Shown here: piece after piece, positions 35,132 to 44,625 of the stretch
Layout of the letters: the number at the start of each line of letters is the position of its first letter
How positions within the stretch are numbered: position 1 is the stretch's first letter
Source of the DNA: Sphingomonas sp. IC081
Lineage (GTDB): Bacteria > Pseudomonadota > Alphaproteobacteria > Sphingomonadales > Sphingomonadaceae
Direction of reading: 5' to 3'
Assembly: GCF_006874585.1 (NCBI RefSeq)
Contig: NZ_CP029762.1
Span: forward strand, 403,922-467,921
Length of the DNA: 64,000 nt
Notes under the pieces: model-generated
The model's input: only the letters and a program-made list of their open reading frames with translations
The model's database searches: none
Told to the model about the DNA's origin: nothing
Translations under genes and position numbers: made by a program

Positions 35132-35968
35132 TCAGGCCTGCACGAAGGCGAGCAGGTCGGGATTGATGATGTCGGCGTTGACGGTCAGCATGCCGTGCGA
35201 GAAGCCCTCGTAGATCTTGAGCGTCGCGTTCGGCAGGATCTCGGCCTGGAGCACGCCGGCGTTCTTGTAGGGGACGACCTGATCGTCATCGCCGTGGAGG
35301 ACGAGGGTGGGGACCGTGATCGCCGCCAAATCGTCGGTCTGGTCGGTTTCCGAGAAGGCCTTGATGCCTTCGTAGTGGGCCTTGGCGCTGCCGGTCATGC
35401 CCTGGCGCCACCAGTTGTCGATCACGGCGGGCAGCACGTTCGCGCCTTCGCGGTTGAAGCCGTAGAACGGGCCCGAGGCGACATCGCGGAAGAACTGCGA
35501 GCGGTTGGCGGCAAGGCCTTCGCGCAGGCCGTCGAACACTTCGATCGGCAGGCCGCCGGGGTAACGCTCGGTCTTGAGCATGATCGGCGGCACGGCGCTG
35601 ACCAGCACGGCCTTGGCGACGCGGCCCTGCGGGATGCCGTAGCGGGCGACATAGGCGGCCACTTCACCGCCGCCGGTCGAGTGGCCGATGTGGACCGCGT
35701 TCCTGAGGTCGAGGTGTTCGATCACCGCCGCGGCATCGGCGGCGTAGTGGTCCATGTCATGACCCTCGCTCACCTGTTCCGAGCGGCCATGACCCCGGCG
35801 GTCATGGGCGACGACGCGGTAGCCCTTGGAGAGGAAGAACAGCATCTGCGCATCCCAGTCTTCCGACGAGAGCGGCCAGCCGTGGTGGAAGACGATCGGC
35901 TGGGCGTCCTTCGGGCCCCAGTCCTTGTAGAAGATTTGGGTGTCGTCCTTGGTGGTTACGTATGCCAT
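35132..35968 (-). CDS. Alpha/beta hydrolase of the cofactor-free haloperoxidase (arylesterase) family
   Basis: The protein has 278 residues. HHGWPLSSEDWDAQM, HDRRGHGRS, the nucleophile S97 in IGHSTGGGE, the aspartate in LHGDDDQVVP (about residue 228) and the histidine in GFSHGML (about 257) complete the triad. Proteins of this family hydrolyse esters or lactones and can make peracids; halogenation by them is a side reaction in vitro. No signal peptide is present. The gene lies between the isochorismatase-like gene and XapX on the same strand, so it belongs to one operon of four. Confidence 0.9.
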   Translation of the reverse strand: MAYVTTKDDTQIFYKDWGPKDAQPIVFHHGWPLSSEDWDAQMLFFLSKGYRVVAHDRRGHGRSEQVSEGHDMDHYAADAAAVIEHLDLRNAVHIGHSTGGGEVAAYVARYGIPQGRVAKAVLVSAVPPIMLKTERYPGGLPIEVFDGLREGLAANRSQFFRDVASGPFYGFNREGANVLPAVIDNWWRQGMTGSAKAHYEGIKAFSETDQTDDLAAITVPTLVLHGDDDQVVPYKNAGVLQAEILPNATLKIYEGFSHGMLTVNADIINPDLLAFVQA

Positions 35969-36081
35969 GATGCTGATCCTTGGGTGGGTTGGGAGAGGGA
36001 TTTTGGGGAGGGAAGGGTGGGGACCGGCGACCTTCGGTGAGGGCCGGATGGGGGGATCGGCCGCCAGTCCCGAGCTTTAAA

Positions 36082-36753
36082 TCAGTGCGCGCCTTCCGAA
36101 GCGCCGAACATGGTCTTGGCGTAGTTGATGCCGATGCCGTAAGCGCCGCCCCACTTCTTCGCGATGCCGGTGGTGCTGTCGTAGGTTTCGGTGCGGGCCC
36201 AGTCGCGCTGCAGTTCGAGCAGGTACTGGAGCGAGGTCATCGGCACGGCGCCGAGCTGGATCATGCGCTCCACCGCACGCTCATGTGCTTCGGTCGAGAT
36301 GTCGCCGCAGGCGTCGGTGATGACGTAGGCTTCGAAGCCCTGGTCGATGGCCGAGGCAACCGGGCCGACGATGCAGACCGAGGTCCACAGACCGGCGAAG
36401 ACGATGCGGGGCTTGGCGATGCGGTTGATCTCTTCGATCACGCCTTCGTCTTCCCAGGTGTTCATGCTCGTGCGGTCGAGCATCTTCTGGCCGTCGAAGG
36501 CTTCGGTGATCTCGTCGAACATCGGGCCGGAGAAGCTCTTTTCGGCAACCGTGGTGAGGATGGTGGGGACGCCGAACGACTTGGCGCCGCGCGAAATCAG
36601 GGCTGCGTTGTTGCGGAGGAGTTCGGCCGAAATGGACTTGGTGGCAAACGCCATCTGCGACTGGAAGTCGATCAGGACAAGCGCATGATTGTCAGGCGAG
36701 ATCAGCGACTTGCCGGGGGTTGCGATAGCGGTCGGGGTTGCGGTGACGGTCAT
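36082..36753 (-). CDS. Isochorismatase-like (YcaC-type) cysteine hydrolase
   Basis: The protein has 223 residues. The catalytic aspartate is in ALVLIDFQSQMAF, the lysine region is FDGQKMLDRTSMNTWED, and the cysteine is in AGLWTSVCIVGPVASAI, all typical of the cysteine hydrolase superfamily that cleaves amide or vinyl-ether bonds. The C-terminal extension (RDWARTETYDSTTGIAKKWGGAYG) marks the YcaC-like branch. It is first in the operon isochorismatase-haloperoxidase-XapX-amidohydrolase, led by the shared 29-bp motif 82 bp upstream. Three hydrolases in a row suggest stepwise breakdown of an amide or ester compound. Confidence 0.9.
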   Translation of the reverse strand: MTVTATPTAIATPGKSLISPDNHALVLIDFQSQMAFATKSISAELLRNNAALISRGAKSFGVPTILTTVAEKSFSGPMFDEITEAFDGQKMLDRTSMNTWEDEGVIEEINRIAKPRIVFAGLWTSVCIVGPVASAIDQGFEAYVITDACGDISTEAHERAVERMIQLGAVPMTSLQYLLELQRDWARTETYDSTTGIAKKWGGAYGIGINYAKTMFGASEGAH

Positions 36754-36834
36754 TGGTAAGCTCCTGTCCTCAAAGTGTCAGTGCCGGGGCGGCGTCTGGT
36801 GAAGCCTTTGTTGCCCGGTTTCGCCGAATGGAAA

Positions 36835-36863
36835 ATCCGGATAAAATCGCTAAAAACATTCGA
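36835..36863 (-). promoter_or_regulatory. Shared 29-bp motif, copy 3 (before isochorismatase-like operon)
   Basis: It has the fixed positions ATCCG, one base, ATAA, one base, ATCG, nine bases, TTCGA, identical to the two other copies, while the spacer bases differ. This is what is expected of a protein-binding site kept by selection. Confidence 0.75.
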
Positions 36864-37091
36864 TGAAATTGAAATGTCGTCGAACGCCGCGATTGTGCCC
36901 CCAAGAGCGTCCGCTGGGTATCAACCGTTGGTAGGGGCAACCTTGGTATGGGGGCGCTCATCCAACAGGACAGGTTTGGGTTATACCACGCGGTCAGCAG
37001 TGCGGAAATGTAATGGCGCCTGCGAAAAATGGGCGAGGCAAGGCCCGGTCGCGGTGCTAGGCGGCGTGGACGGTTTCACAGGAGAGAATGC
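36864..37091. other. Intergenic region without a recognised gene
   Basis: These 228 bases between the motif and the small membrane protein gene contain short open frames only. They probably hold the promoter of the gene at 37092. Confidence 0.4.
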
Positions 37092-37268
37092 GTGGTCGCC
37101 ATCGGATGCCTTGCCCTTGTTGTCCTGCCGCTGATCGGGCTGGCGCTTGGCGGGTTTCTAGGCGGGCCGACCGGGGCCAGATGGGGTGCGGGGAGTGGTT
37201 TCGTGCTCGCGCTCGGGCTGTGCGCGATCAGCAGCTACGCCTTGCTCAAGGCGGCCCGCCGGAGATGA
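37092..37268 (+). CDS. Small membrane protein, 58 residues
   Basis: A GTG at 37092 with AGGAGA about seven bases upstream opens a frame encoding two hydrophobic helices (CLALVVLPLIGLALGGFLGG and GSGFVLALGLCAISSYALL) and a basic end (KAARRR). The glycine-rich first helix resembles small inner membrane proteins of unknown role. I do not recognise a family. It stands alone between the isochorismatase-like operon and the DUF2188 gene. Confidence 0.5.
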   Translation: MVAIGCLALVVLPLIGLALGGFLGGPTGARWGAGSGFVLALGLCAISSYALLKAARRR

Positions 37269-37426
37269 GGTCTGGGCCGCCGGATGTTCGGCAGGGCCTG
37301 GATACAAACAGGGCGCCGTTTCTTGCCGCGTTCCCTTCGATGCGGGATGTGCGGACAAGAAGCAGGCGCCCATGGTCCCGGCGGCGAGGCGGTCGCGGAA
37401 GGCAGCCTCGCCGTCGGTAGCCGGAA

Positions 37427-37660
37427 TTACGCGGTGGGCGGATAGGGATGGAGCCCGAAGATCCATTTGGTGCGCGGATCCTGTGCCGGATCGGCAATCA
37501 GCACCTGGGCATCGTGTCCGGCCATGCCGGCCTGGTGGGCGGCATCGATCGCGCGGTTGAGCGCGGCCTTCATGTCCGCGAAAACGGCCAGGGCAACGCC
37601 GTGGAGCGTGACCGTCCAGTGGTCACCCTGCGGGATCACATGATAATCGTTCCGAGCCAT
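37427..37660 (-). CDS. DUF2188 domain protein
   Basis: The protein has 77 residues. YHVIPQGDHWTVTLHGVALAVFADMKAALNRAI is the short beta-beta-alpha fold of DUF2188, seen in many small proteins of unknown function in which a query residue pair WxV is kept. The ATG at 37660 follows GGAGA. It is divergent from the macA efflux operon, whose regulatory repeats lie 250 bp away. Confidence 0.75.
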   Translation of the reverse strand: MARNDYHVIPQGDHWTVTLHGVALAVFADMKAALNRAIDAAHQAGMAGHDAQVLIADPAQDPRTKWIFGLHPYPPTA

Positions 37661-37913
37661 TTGCGTCTCTCCTCTTGCGATACTTCCTCGTTCTGCCGCA
37701 GCCCGAAAGTCGGACGGGACAGTGGGAAGCGCGGAACGCTGGCGGGCGGTAATGCGCCTGCCGACGCTTCTTCGCTTCATTCTCAACTTTAATGGTAGAG
37801 AATTTAAAGTCAACGGAAAGCCCGGGCTCTGTCGCGGTCTCGTCGCGTCAAAGGCACCGTTGGACGCCAAGCTTGGCCAGTCGCCGCGAAGTCCATGTTT
37901 CAGTGCGATAAAA

Positions 37914-37950
37914 TTTACACAATCCTTACATTCCTGCGCAAACTCTTAAC
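37914..37950 (+). promoter_or_regulatory. CpxR-like direct repeats before the macAB efflux operon
   Basis: TTTAC (37914), CTTAC (37925) and TTAAC (37946) are spaced 11 and 21 bp, close to whole helix turns. On the other strand these read as GTAAA-type half-sites like those bound by CpxR. TCTTAACCCACAA is nearly repeated before the response regulator gene. The rest of 37661-37985 holds no gene. Confidence 0.6.
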
Positions 37951-37985
37951 CCACAAGACAGGGTTCTGCCGCCATACCGGCGTCC

Positions 37986-39182
37986 ATGTCGACCAAGCGC
38001 CGTCTCGTGATCGGTGGCATCGCCGTTGCCGCCGCCCTTGCCCTGTTCCTTGCGTGGAAGCTGTTCTCCGGCCCCGCCGAGCCCGTTGTCGCGACGGCGA
38101 AAGTCACGCGCGGAGAAATGGAGCAGACGGTCGAGGCCACCGGCACGCTGGAACCGAAGGAGTTGGTCAGCGTGGGCGCGCAGGTGTCCGGGCGGCTGGA
38201 GCAACTGCATGTGGCGGTCGGCGATGTTGTCCATCAGGGGGACCTGATCGGCATGATCGACCAGCGGACCCAGACCAACAGCCTGGAAACCGCCAAGGCC
38301 GATCTGGCCAACATGCAGGCGCAACTGGCCGGGGCCAAGGCCACTTTGGCCAAGGCACAGCTTGCCTATCGCCGCCAGCAGGCACTGGGTTCGGGCGAGG
38401 CGACCTCGCAGGCCGATTTCGAGGCTGCCCGCGCCGAACTGCAGTCCGCGCAGGCCAGCTACGATGCTTTGCAGGCGCAGATCCGTGCGGCAACCGTCAG
38501 TGTCGATACTGCCGAAGTTCAACTGGGCTACACCAAGATCACCGCGCCGATGGACGGCGTGGTCGTCTCGGTCGTCACCAAGCAGGGCCAGACCGTCAAC
38601 GCCAACCAGTCGGCGCCGACGATCGTCATCCTTGCCAAGCTGGACGTCATGACGGTGAAGGCCGAAGTGTCCGAGGCCGACGTCATCAACGTAAAGCCTG
38701 ACCTGCCGGTCTACTTCACGATCCTCGGCGATCCCGACAAGCGCTATCAGGCGAAGCTTCGGCTGATCGAACCTGCCCCTGAATCGATCGTCAACGAGGT
38801 CGATTCCAGCACTTCGACTTCGTCCAGCAGCAGCACGTCGGATTCGGCGATCTACTACAACGCGCTGTTCGAGGTTCCCAACGAGGACGGCCGCCTGCGC
38901 GCGTTGATGACCGCCAAGGTCAGCATTGTTCTCGCCAGGCGTGCCAATGCACTGATGATCCCCTCGACCGCGCTTGGCACCAAGGGCAAGGACGGGACTT
39001 ATACGGTGCGCGTGAAGGGTGATGACGGCAAGATCGCGGCCCGCAAGGTGCGCATCGGCATCGACAACAACATCAGTGCCGAAGTTCTTTCCGGCCTGAA
39101 GGAAGGCGAATCCGTGGTTGTCGGCGAGGCGAGCACGGCGACCAAGAGCAACCAGGGGCCGATGGGCCCGCCCCCGGTCTGA
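37986..39182 (+). CDS. macA: MacA-like periplasmic adaptor of a tripartite ABC efflux pump
   Basis: The protein has 398 residues with one N-terminal membrane anchor (residues 6-26). The lipoyl half-motifs ([22 protein letters not shown] and [29 protein letters not shown]), the coiled-coil hairpin between them, and the beta-barrel are those of HlyD/MacA adaptors. It links MacB to the outer membrane factor for export of macrolides, peptides or other toxic compounds. An unusual run rich in Ser and Thr (about residues 276-290, [15 protein letters not shown]) lies in the barrel region. First gene of macA-macB-OMF; 22 bases separate it from macB. Confidence 0.9.
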   Translation: MSTKRRLVIGGIAVAAALALFLAWKLFSGPAEPVVATAKVTRGEMEQTVEATGTLEPKELVSVGAQVSGRLEQLHVAVGDVVHQGDLIGMIDQRTQTNSLETAKADLANMQAQLAGAKATLAKAQLAYRRQQALGSGEATSQADFEAARAELQSAQASYDALQAQIRAATVSVDTAEVQLGYTKITAPMDGVVVSVVTKQGQTVNANQSAPTIVILAKLDVMTVKAEVSEADVINVKPDLPVYFTILGDPDKRYQAKLRLIEPAPESIVNEVDSSTSTSSSSSTSDSAIYYNALFEVPNEDGRLRALMTAKVSIVLARRANALMIPSTALGTKGKDGTYTVRVKGDDGKIAARKVRIGIDNNISAEVLSGLKEGESVVVGEASTATKSNQGPMGPPPV

Positions 39183-39204
39183 GCGGCGGGTCGAGAGATC
39201 GTCG

Positions 39205-41154
39205 ATGACCGGTACCCCACTCATTTCCCTCTCGCACGTGCGGCGCGAGTATCCCTCGGGCGACGGCGTCTTTGCCGCGCTCAAGGACATCGACCTGTCG
39301 ATCGAGGCGGGCGAGATGGTGGCCATCGTCGGCCAGTCCGGTTCGGGCAAGTCGACGCTGATGAACATCCTCGGCTGCCTCGACCGGCCGACTTCCGGTT
39401 CCTACAGGATCAACGGCCGCGACACCGGCGATCTCGAACCGGACGAACTGGCGGCGCTGCGGCGAGAGCATTTCGGCTTCATCTTCCAGCGCTACCACCT
39501 TCTGACCGACCTTCCCGCGCTCGGGAACGTCGAAGTGCCGGCGGTCTATGCCGGCCGCGCGCGCGGCGAGCGGGCAGGGCGTGCGCGCGAAATCCTCGCC
39601 CGGCTTGGCCTGGGCGAGCGCACCGGGCACCGGCCGGGGCAGCTTTCCGGCGGCCAGCAGCAGCGCGTCTCGATCGCGCGCGCGCTGATGAACGGCGGCG
39701 AGGTGATCTTCGCTGACGAGCCGACCGGCGCGCTCGATTCCGCGAGCGGCGTCGAAGTGATGCGCATTCTCGGCGAGCTTCACGCCGAGGGGCATACGGT
39801 CATCCTCGTCACCCACGACATGAAAGTGGCCGAGCACGCCGACCGCATCATCGAGATCCGCGACGGCGAGATCATCGACGATCGCCGCACGCGCGAAAGC
39901 GGCGTTCGCCCGGCGGTGCAGAAAGCCGCGCCGGTCGCCAGCGGCCTGCAGCAGGTGGTCGACCGATTCCGCGAGGCATTCCGGATGGCGGTGCTGGCGA
40001 TGTCGGCGCACAAGCTGCGCACGTTCCTGACGATGCTGGGCATCATCATCGGCATCGCCTCGGTTGTCTCGGTGGTGGCGCTTGGCGGCGGTGCGCAGGA
40101 AAAGATCCTCTCCGACATCAGCAGCCTGGGCACCAATACGCTGACGATCTACCCCGGCAAGAGCTTCGGCGACATGCGCTCGGCCAAGATCGAGACGCTG
40201 AAGGACGCCGATGCCGATGCCCTGGCCCAGCTTCCCTATGTCGACAGTGTTACGCCCAGTGTCTCGACCAGCGTGACCGCGCGTTACCGCAACGTGGCGG
40301 CCACCGCGAACGTCAACGGGGTAGGCGCGGACTACTTCCGTGTGCGAGGCCTAGAACTGGTGTCCGGCGGCCTGTTCGATGCCCAGAGCGTCCATGAACT
40401 GTCGCAGGACGTGGTGATCGACGAGAACTCGCGCGACACCCTGTTCCCCAGTGGCGAGGATCCGCTCGGCAAAGTCGTGCTGCTCGGCAAGGTGCCCGCG
40501 CGCATCGTCGGCGTGGTCGGCACCCAGCAACAGGGTTTCGGCGGCAGCGACAGCCTGACGGCCTATGTGCCCTACACCACGGCGATGAGCCGTATGCTGG
40601 GGCAGACCTATCTCTCCAGCATCACCGTGCGCGTCAGCGACGATACCTCGACGGCAGCGGCGGAAACGGCGGTCACGCAGTTGCTAGCCAAGCGCCACGG
40701 CACCACCGACTTCTTCATCAGCAACTCCGACGACATTCGCCAGACCATCACCAATGCCACCAACACGATGACGCTGCTGATCGCCGCCATCGCAGTGATC
40801 GCGCTGATCGTTGGCGGCATAGGGGTGATGAACATCATGCTGGTGTCCGTCACCGAGCGCACGGCGGAGATCGGCGTGCGCATGGCCGTTGGTGCGCGCC
40901 AGTCTGACATTCTTCAGCAGTTCCTGATCGAAGCGGTGCTGGTCTGCCTCATCGGCGGCGTGATCGGCGTCGGCCTGTCGCTGGCGGTGGGCGTGGCCGT
41001 CTCGTTCACGCCGATCGACTTCCGGATGGCCTATTCGGTGACCTCGATCGTGGCCGCGTTTGCCTGTTCCACCCTCATCGGCGTCGTCTTCGGCTTCCTG
41101 CCTGCCCGCCGCGCGGCCCGGCTCGACCCGGTCGATGCCCTTTCGAGAGACTGA
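39205..41154 (+). CDS. macB: MacB-like ABC transporter ATPase-permease
   Basis: The protein has 649 residues. The ATPase domain comes first: Walker [10 protein letters not shown] (residues 43-51), signature LSGGQQQR, Walker [11 protein letters not shown] four-helix MacB permease follows: one helix near residue 270 ([23 protein letters not shown]), a large periplasmic domain, and three C-terminal helices ([22 protein letters not shown] onward). It drives substrate from the periplasm through MacA and the outer membrane factor by mechanotransmission. The ATG at 39205 begins the normal N-terminus. It ends four bases before the outer membrane factor start. Confidence 0.95.
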   Translation: MTGTPLISLSHVRREYPSGDGVFAALKDIDLSIEAGEMVAIVGQSGSGKSTLMNILGCLDRPTSGSYRINGRDTGDLEPDELAALRREHFGFIFQRYHLLTDLPALGNVEVPAVYAGRARGERAGRAREILARLGLGERTGHRPGQLSGGQQQRVSIARALMNGGEVIFADEPTGALDSASGVEVMRILGELHAEGHTVILVTHDMKVAEHADRIIEIRDGEIIDDRRTRESGVRPAVQKAAPVASGLQQVVDRFREAFRMAVLAMSAHKLRTFLTMLGIIIGIASVVSVVALGGGAQEKILSDISSLGTNTLTIYPGKSFGDMRSAKIETLKDADADALAQLPYVDSVTPSVSTSVTARYRNVAATANVNGVGADYFRVRGLELVSGGLFDAQSVHELSQDVVIDENSRDTLFPSGEDPLGKVVLLGKVPARIVGVVGTQQQGFGGSDSLTAYVPYTTAMSRMLGQTYLSSITVRVSDDTSTAAAETAVTQLLAKRHGTTDFFISNSDDIRQTITNATNTMTLLIAAIAVIALIVGGIGVMNIMLVSVTERTAEIGVRMAVGARQSDILQQFLIEAVLVCLIGGVIGVGLSLAVGVAVSFTPIDFRMAYSVTSIVAAFACSTLIGVVFGFLPARRAARLDPVDALSRD

Positions 41155-41158
41155 TCCC

Positions 41159-42562
41159 GTGTCCGAGCCGAAGATCCTGCTCTTTCGCCCCGCGCTGCTG
41201 ACCGCGCTGGCACTTGTACTAGGCACCGCGGGCTGTGCGAGCGTGACGCGCTCGCAATATGCCGCGCCGGAACTGCCTGTGGCGGCGACCTGGGATCAGG
41301 CCGCGCAGGGCTTGCCAAGGACCGCGGGCGCGCCGTGGTGGAATGCGTTTGGCGATCCCGGGCTGACCACGCTGGTCGACCAGGTGCTGGCCGCCAATGC
41401 CGATCTTGCGGCAGCGGGGCTCAGGCTGAAGCAGGCGCATCTTTCGGCCGAACAGGCACGGCAGGGCCTGTTCCCGAGCGGCGCGGCGAGCCTGTCCACG
41501 GATGCCTCCAAGGCGCTACAGGGCGGTTCGGCGTGGAGCAAGAGCAGTGCCGCTTCGCTTGGCGTATCCTGGGAACTGGACTTGTTCGGCCGGCTCGGCG
41601 CAGCGGCAGATGCCGCGCAATGGGAAGCCCGGGCGAGCGCGCAGGATCTGGCGGAAACCCGCCTTTCGCTGATCGCGACGACCGCAGAGGCATGGTGGCA
41701 GCTCGGCTATGCCAACGAGCAGATCACCATCGGTGAACAAAGCCTGGCCTACGTGCGCCGCGCGCTGGAACTGGTGCAGCGGCAATATGATGCAGGCGCG
41801 GTCTCGCGGCTTGAACTGCGCGATGCCCAGCAATCGGTCGCGGCGCAGGAATCCGCGCAGACGCAGCTGGTGCAGGCGCGTGTCTCGGCGCTCAAGACGA
41901 TCGCCGCACTGCTGGACCAGCAGTCCTATGACGGTACCGAGCTGATGGTGCTGCCCGCGCAGCCATTGCCCGAAATCGCCGCCGGGGTTCCCGCTTCGCT
42001 GCTGTCGCGGCGCCCGGACCTTGCCGCCGCCGACTTGCGCATGCGCAAGACATTGGCGACCAGCGATGCGACGGCGGCGAGCTATTATCCCAGCTTCAGC
42101 CTTACCGGGGCGCTGGGAACCGCGAGTTCCTCGCTGCTCAAGTTCTTCTCCAATCCGGCCGCAAGCCTTGGAGCCGCCCTATCGCTGGCGGAACTCAATC
42201 CGGAGAAAGTGCGCCTCGGCACCGGCATTGCCAGGGCCGATTACGATATTGCCGTTCAGGATTTCCGCCAGACATTCTACGACGCGCTGCGCGACACGCA
42301 GGTTTCCCTTTCTGCGCGCGAGCAATACGTGAAGCAGGGTCGCTTCGCGCAGGCCAACTACGAGGCGGCGCGTGATGCCGAGGCGCTTTATGCGCGGCAG
42401 TACCGCGCCGGGGCTATTCCCCTGCGCGACTGGCTCGATGCCCAGGAACGCCTGCGAACCGCGCGAACCGGCCTCATCCAGAACCGTTACAATCAGCTGG
42501 TGGCGCAAGTCGCGGTCTATCAGGCGCTCGGCGGAGATCCCGCCGACGCTACGGCGCCGTAA
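41159..42562 (+). CDS. NodT-family outer membrane efflux lipoprotein
   Basis: The protein has 467 residues with a signal peptide ending in the lipobox LGTAGC. Two outer-membrane-efflux repeats follow (WWNAFGDPGLTTLVDQVLAANADLAAAG; SLLSRRPDLAAADLRMRKTLATSD), as in TolC/OprM-type trimers. It provides the exit duct for MacAB. A GTG at 41159 was chosen because it lies just after the macB stop and starts a proper signal peptide; upstream extensions overlap macB. Its last 14 bases overlap the end of the convergent histidine kinase gene. Confidence 0.92.
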   Translation: MSEPKILLFRPALLTALALVLGTAGCASVTRSQYAAPELPVAATWDQAAQGLPRTAGAPWWNAFGDPGLTTLVDQVLAANADLAAAGLRLKQAHLSAEQARQGLFPSGAASLSTDASKALQGGSAWSKSSAASLGVSWELDLFGRLGAAADAAQWEARASAQDLAETRLSLIATTAEAWWQLGYANEQITIGEQSLAYVRRALELVQRQYDAGAVSRLELRDAQQSVAAQESAQTQLVQARVSALKTIAALLDQQSYDGTELMVLPAQPLPEIAAGVPASLLSRRPDLAAADLRMRKTLATSDATAASYYPSFSLTGALGTASSSLLKFFSNPAASLGAALSLAELNPEKVRLGTGIARADYDIAVQDFRQTFYDALRDTQVSLSAREQYVKQGRFAQANYEAARDAEALYARQYRAGAIPLRDWLDAQERLRTARTGLIQNRYNQLVAQVAVYQALGGDPADATAP

Positions 42563-43877
42563 CAGGAGCGGGCAGTTCGCCTGCCGGTAGCTCGATCGTC
42601 ACGACCAGACCGCCGGTGTCGCGGTTGGTGGCAAAGATCCGGCCGCGATGGGCCGCGACCGCACGCGAGGCGATGGCCAGTCCGAGTCCGAGATTGCTGC
42701 CTCCGGGCATGCCGCGCACGAAAGGCTCGAACATCGCGCCGGCCAGTTCCGCGCTGACACCGGGGCCTTCGTCGATCACCGAGATACGAAACAGGCGGGA
42801 TTCCGGCAGGTACTCGGCGCGGACCGCGATGTGGCCGTCGCGCGGGGTGAAGCGCAGGGCATTGCGCACGACGTTGTCGACGGCGCGGTGGATCAGTTCG
42901 GCGTTTCCGCGCACGCAGGGCGGATCCTCGGCCAGCTCCGGAGGGAACGCCAGCGAGTCGAAAGAGATCTCGATACCGCGCGGCTCTGCTTCGTAGCGGG
43001 CGTCGGCGACGATGCTCTCGGCGATGCCGGTGATGTCGAAATACTCGTCGCCCGGGTGGTGATCGTTCTCGGCGCGGGCCAGAGTGAGCAGTTCGCCGAC
43101 AAGCCCCTCGAGCCGGTCCACTTCGTGCTCGATCCGGTCCATCGAACTGTCGAAGCGTGATGGCGACTGGCGCGTAAGGGCGATGGCCAGCTGCAGCCGC
43201 GCCAGCGGCGAGCGCAGTTCGTGCGACACGTCGTGGAGCAGCCGGTCGCGGCTTTCGACGAGTTGCTGGAGACGGGCGGCCATGCTGTCGAATTCGTGGG
43301 CAAGGTCGGCCACTTCGTCGCGGCGACTGCCGATCTGGGGAGAGACCCGGGTCGTCAGTTCGCCCCGGGCCAGGCGCTGGAAGCCGCGCCGCAAGTGGTT
43401 GATCGGGCGTACCAGATACCAGGCGAGGAAGGCGCTGAAGATGATCCCGGCGAGCAAGCCGATGACCAGGAGCTCCGGTGGGATGTTGAAACGCCAGGGC
43501 GGTTCGTTCGCGTGATAGCGGAAGCGCAGGACGTAGGCGCGGCCGGCGGGGTCGCTGACCTGCCGGTCGATCACTGCATTCTCGTGGTCGTCTGCCGATG
43601 GTCTGGCCGTGCCCGGATCCAGCAGCAGGATGTGGTCACGCTGGTCGGGCGGCAAATCGGCGACCATGCTGTCGAACCGGGAACGGCCGCCGGCACGAAC
43701 CGCCTGGGTACCCGCCTCCAGCACGGCGGGACCGATCTGGCTGGACATCAGGAACGGAGGGAGCTCACGCTCGCGGTCGTCATGGAGCGCAAAAAGCAGC
43801 CACACCGCCTGCGTCATCAGCAGGAAGGTGAAAATGAAACCCAGCAGGATCTTCCAGAACAGCCGCCGACGGGTCAT
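42549..43877 (-). CDS. CpxA-like envelope sensor histidine kinase
   Basis: The protein has 442 residues. Two membrane helices (about residues 10-30 and 135-155) border a 100-residue periplasmic domain; a HAMP linker (WYLVRPINHLRRGFQRLARGEL), the phosphoacceptor H219 in HDVSHELRSPLARLQLA, and an ATPase domain with GNAELIHRAVDNVVRNAL and NLGLGLAIASRAV follow. This matches CpxA-type kinases that sense envelope stress. It overlaps its response regulator gene by four bases and faces the efflux operon, which I infer is its target. Confidence 0.9.
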   Translation of the reverse strand: MTRRRLFWKILLGFIFTFLLMTQAVWLLFALHDDRERELPPFLMSSQIGPAVLEAGTQAVRAGGRSRFDSMVADLPPDQRDHILLLDPGTARPSADDHENAVIDRQVSDPAGRAYVLRFRYHANEPPWRFNIPPELLVIGLLAGIIFSAFLAWYLVRPINHLRRGFQRLARGELTTRVSPQIGSRRDEVADLAHEFDSMAARLQQLVESRDRLLHDVSHELRSPLARLQLAIALTRQSPSRFDSSMDRIEHEVDRLEGLVGELLTLARAENDHHPGDEYFDITGIAESIVADARYEAEPRGIEISFDSLAFPPELAEDPPCVRGNAELIHRAVDNVVRNALRFTPRDGHIAVRAEYLPESRLFRISVIDEGPGVSAELAGAMFEPFVRGMPGGSNLGLGLAIASRAVAAHRGRIFATNRDTGGLVVTIELPAGELPAPVTAP

Positions 43878-44575
43878 TTCACCTGCAATCTGTAGCCGAC
43901 ACCCCGGATCGTTTCGACCCGCGCGCCGCCCTGCGAAACGGCTTCCAGCTTGATCCTGAGGTTGCTGACATGAACGTCGACACTGCGATCATAACTTTGG
44001 CGAGGTCGGCCAAGGCCGCGCAGCGACAGGTCGTCCTTGGTCGCCACCGCCTCGCCGGCACGCAGCAGCACCAGCAGGATGTTGAACTCGGATGCCGTCA
44101 GCTCGACCGGCTTGCCCTGCCACAATGCCTTGCGTGCGGCGACCTGAACTTCCAGCCGCCCGGCGGTGAGCATGGCAGGGGCCGGGGCGCCGCGTTCCGA
44201 CGGCTGATGGCGACGCAAGTTCGCACGGATACGGGCAACCAGTTCACGCGGATAACAGGGCTTGGCCACGTAATCGTCGGCGCCCAGTTCCAGGCCGATC
44301 ACCTTGTCCACCTCGTCGCCGCGTGCGGAAAGCATGATGACCGGAACTTCATTGGTTTCGCGAAGCTGGCGTAGCAGCTCGATGCCGTTGAGGCGAGGCA
44401 GCATGATATCCAGGACAATAGCGTCGTGTTCGCCGGACACGGCCCGCTGCATCCCGGCCAGTCCGTCTGCCACGATCTCGACGCGAAACCCTTCACTTTC
44501 CAGATACTCGCCGAGCATCGCGCCCAGTTCGAGATCGTCGTCGATCAGCAATATGCGTTTGGCGTCCTCTTCCAC
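43874..44575 (-). CDS. CpxR-like OmpR-family response regulator
   Basis: The protein has about 233 residues. The receiver domain holds D12-D14 and the phosphoacceptor D56 in AIVLDIMLPRLNG, with KP in VAKPCYPREL. The C-terminal winged helix (LTASEFNILLVLLRAGEAVATKDDL, then SVDVHVSNLRIKLE and IRGVGYRLQ) is of the OmpR type. A GTG at 44575 preceded by CAGGA is preferred to a TTG at 44593. GTAAA-like direct repeats upstream (44626-44663) are repeated before macA, which supports autoregulation and control of the efflux operon. Confidence 0.9.
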   Translation of the reverse strand: MEEDAKRILLIDDDLELGAMLGEYLESEGFRVEIVADGLAGMQRAVSGEHDAIVLDIMLPRLNGIELLRQLRETNEVPVIMLSARGDEVDKVIGLELGADDYVAKPCYPRELVARIRANLRRHQPSERGAPAPAMLTAGRLEVQVAARKALWQGKPVELTASEFNILLVLLRAGEAVATKDDLSLRGLGRPRQSYDRSVDVHVSNLRIKLEAVSQGGARVETIRGVGYRLQVK

Positions 44576-44625
44576 GCGATCCTGATGGCGCAATCGGCGC
44601 CGGTTGTCAGCCTGTGTCTGTGCGC

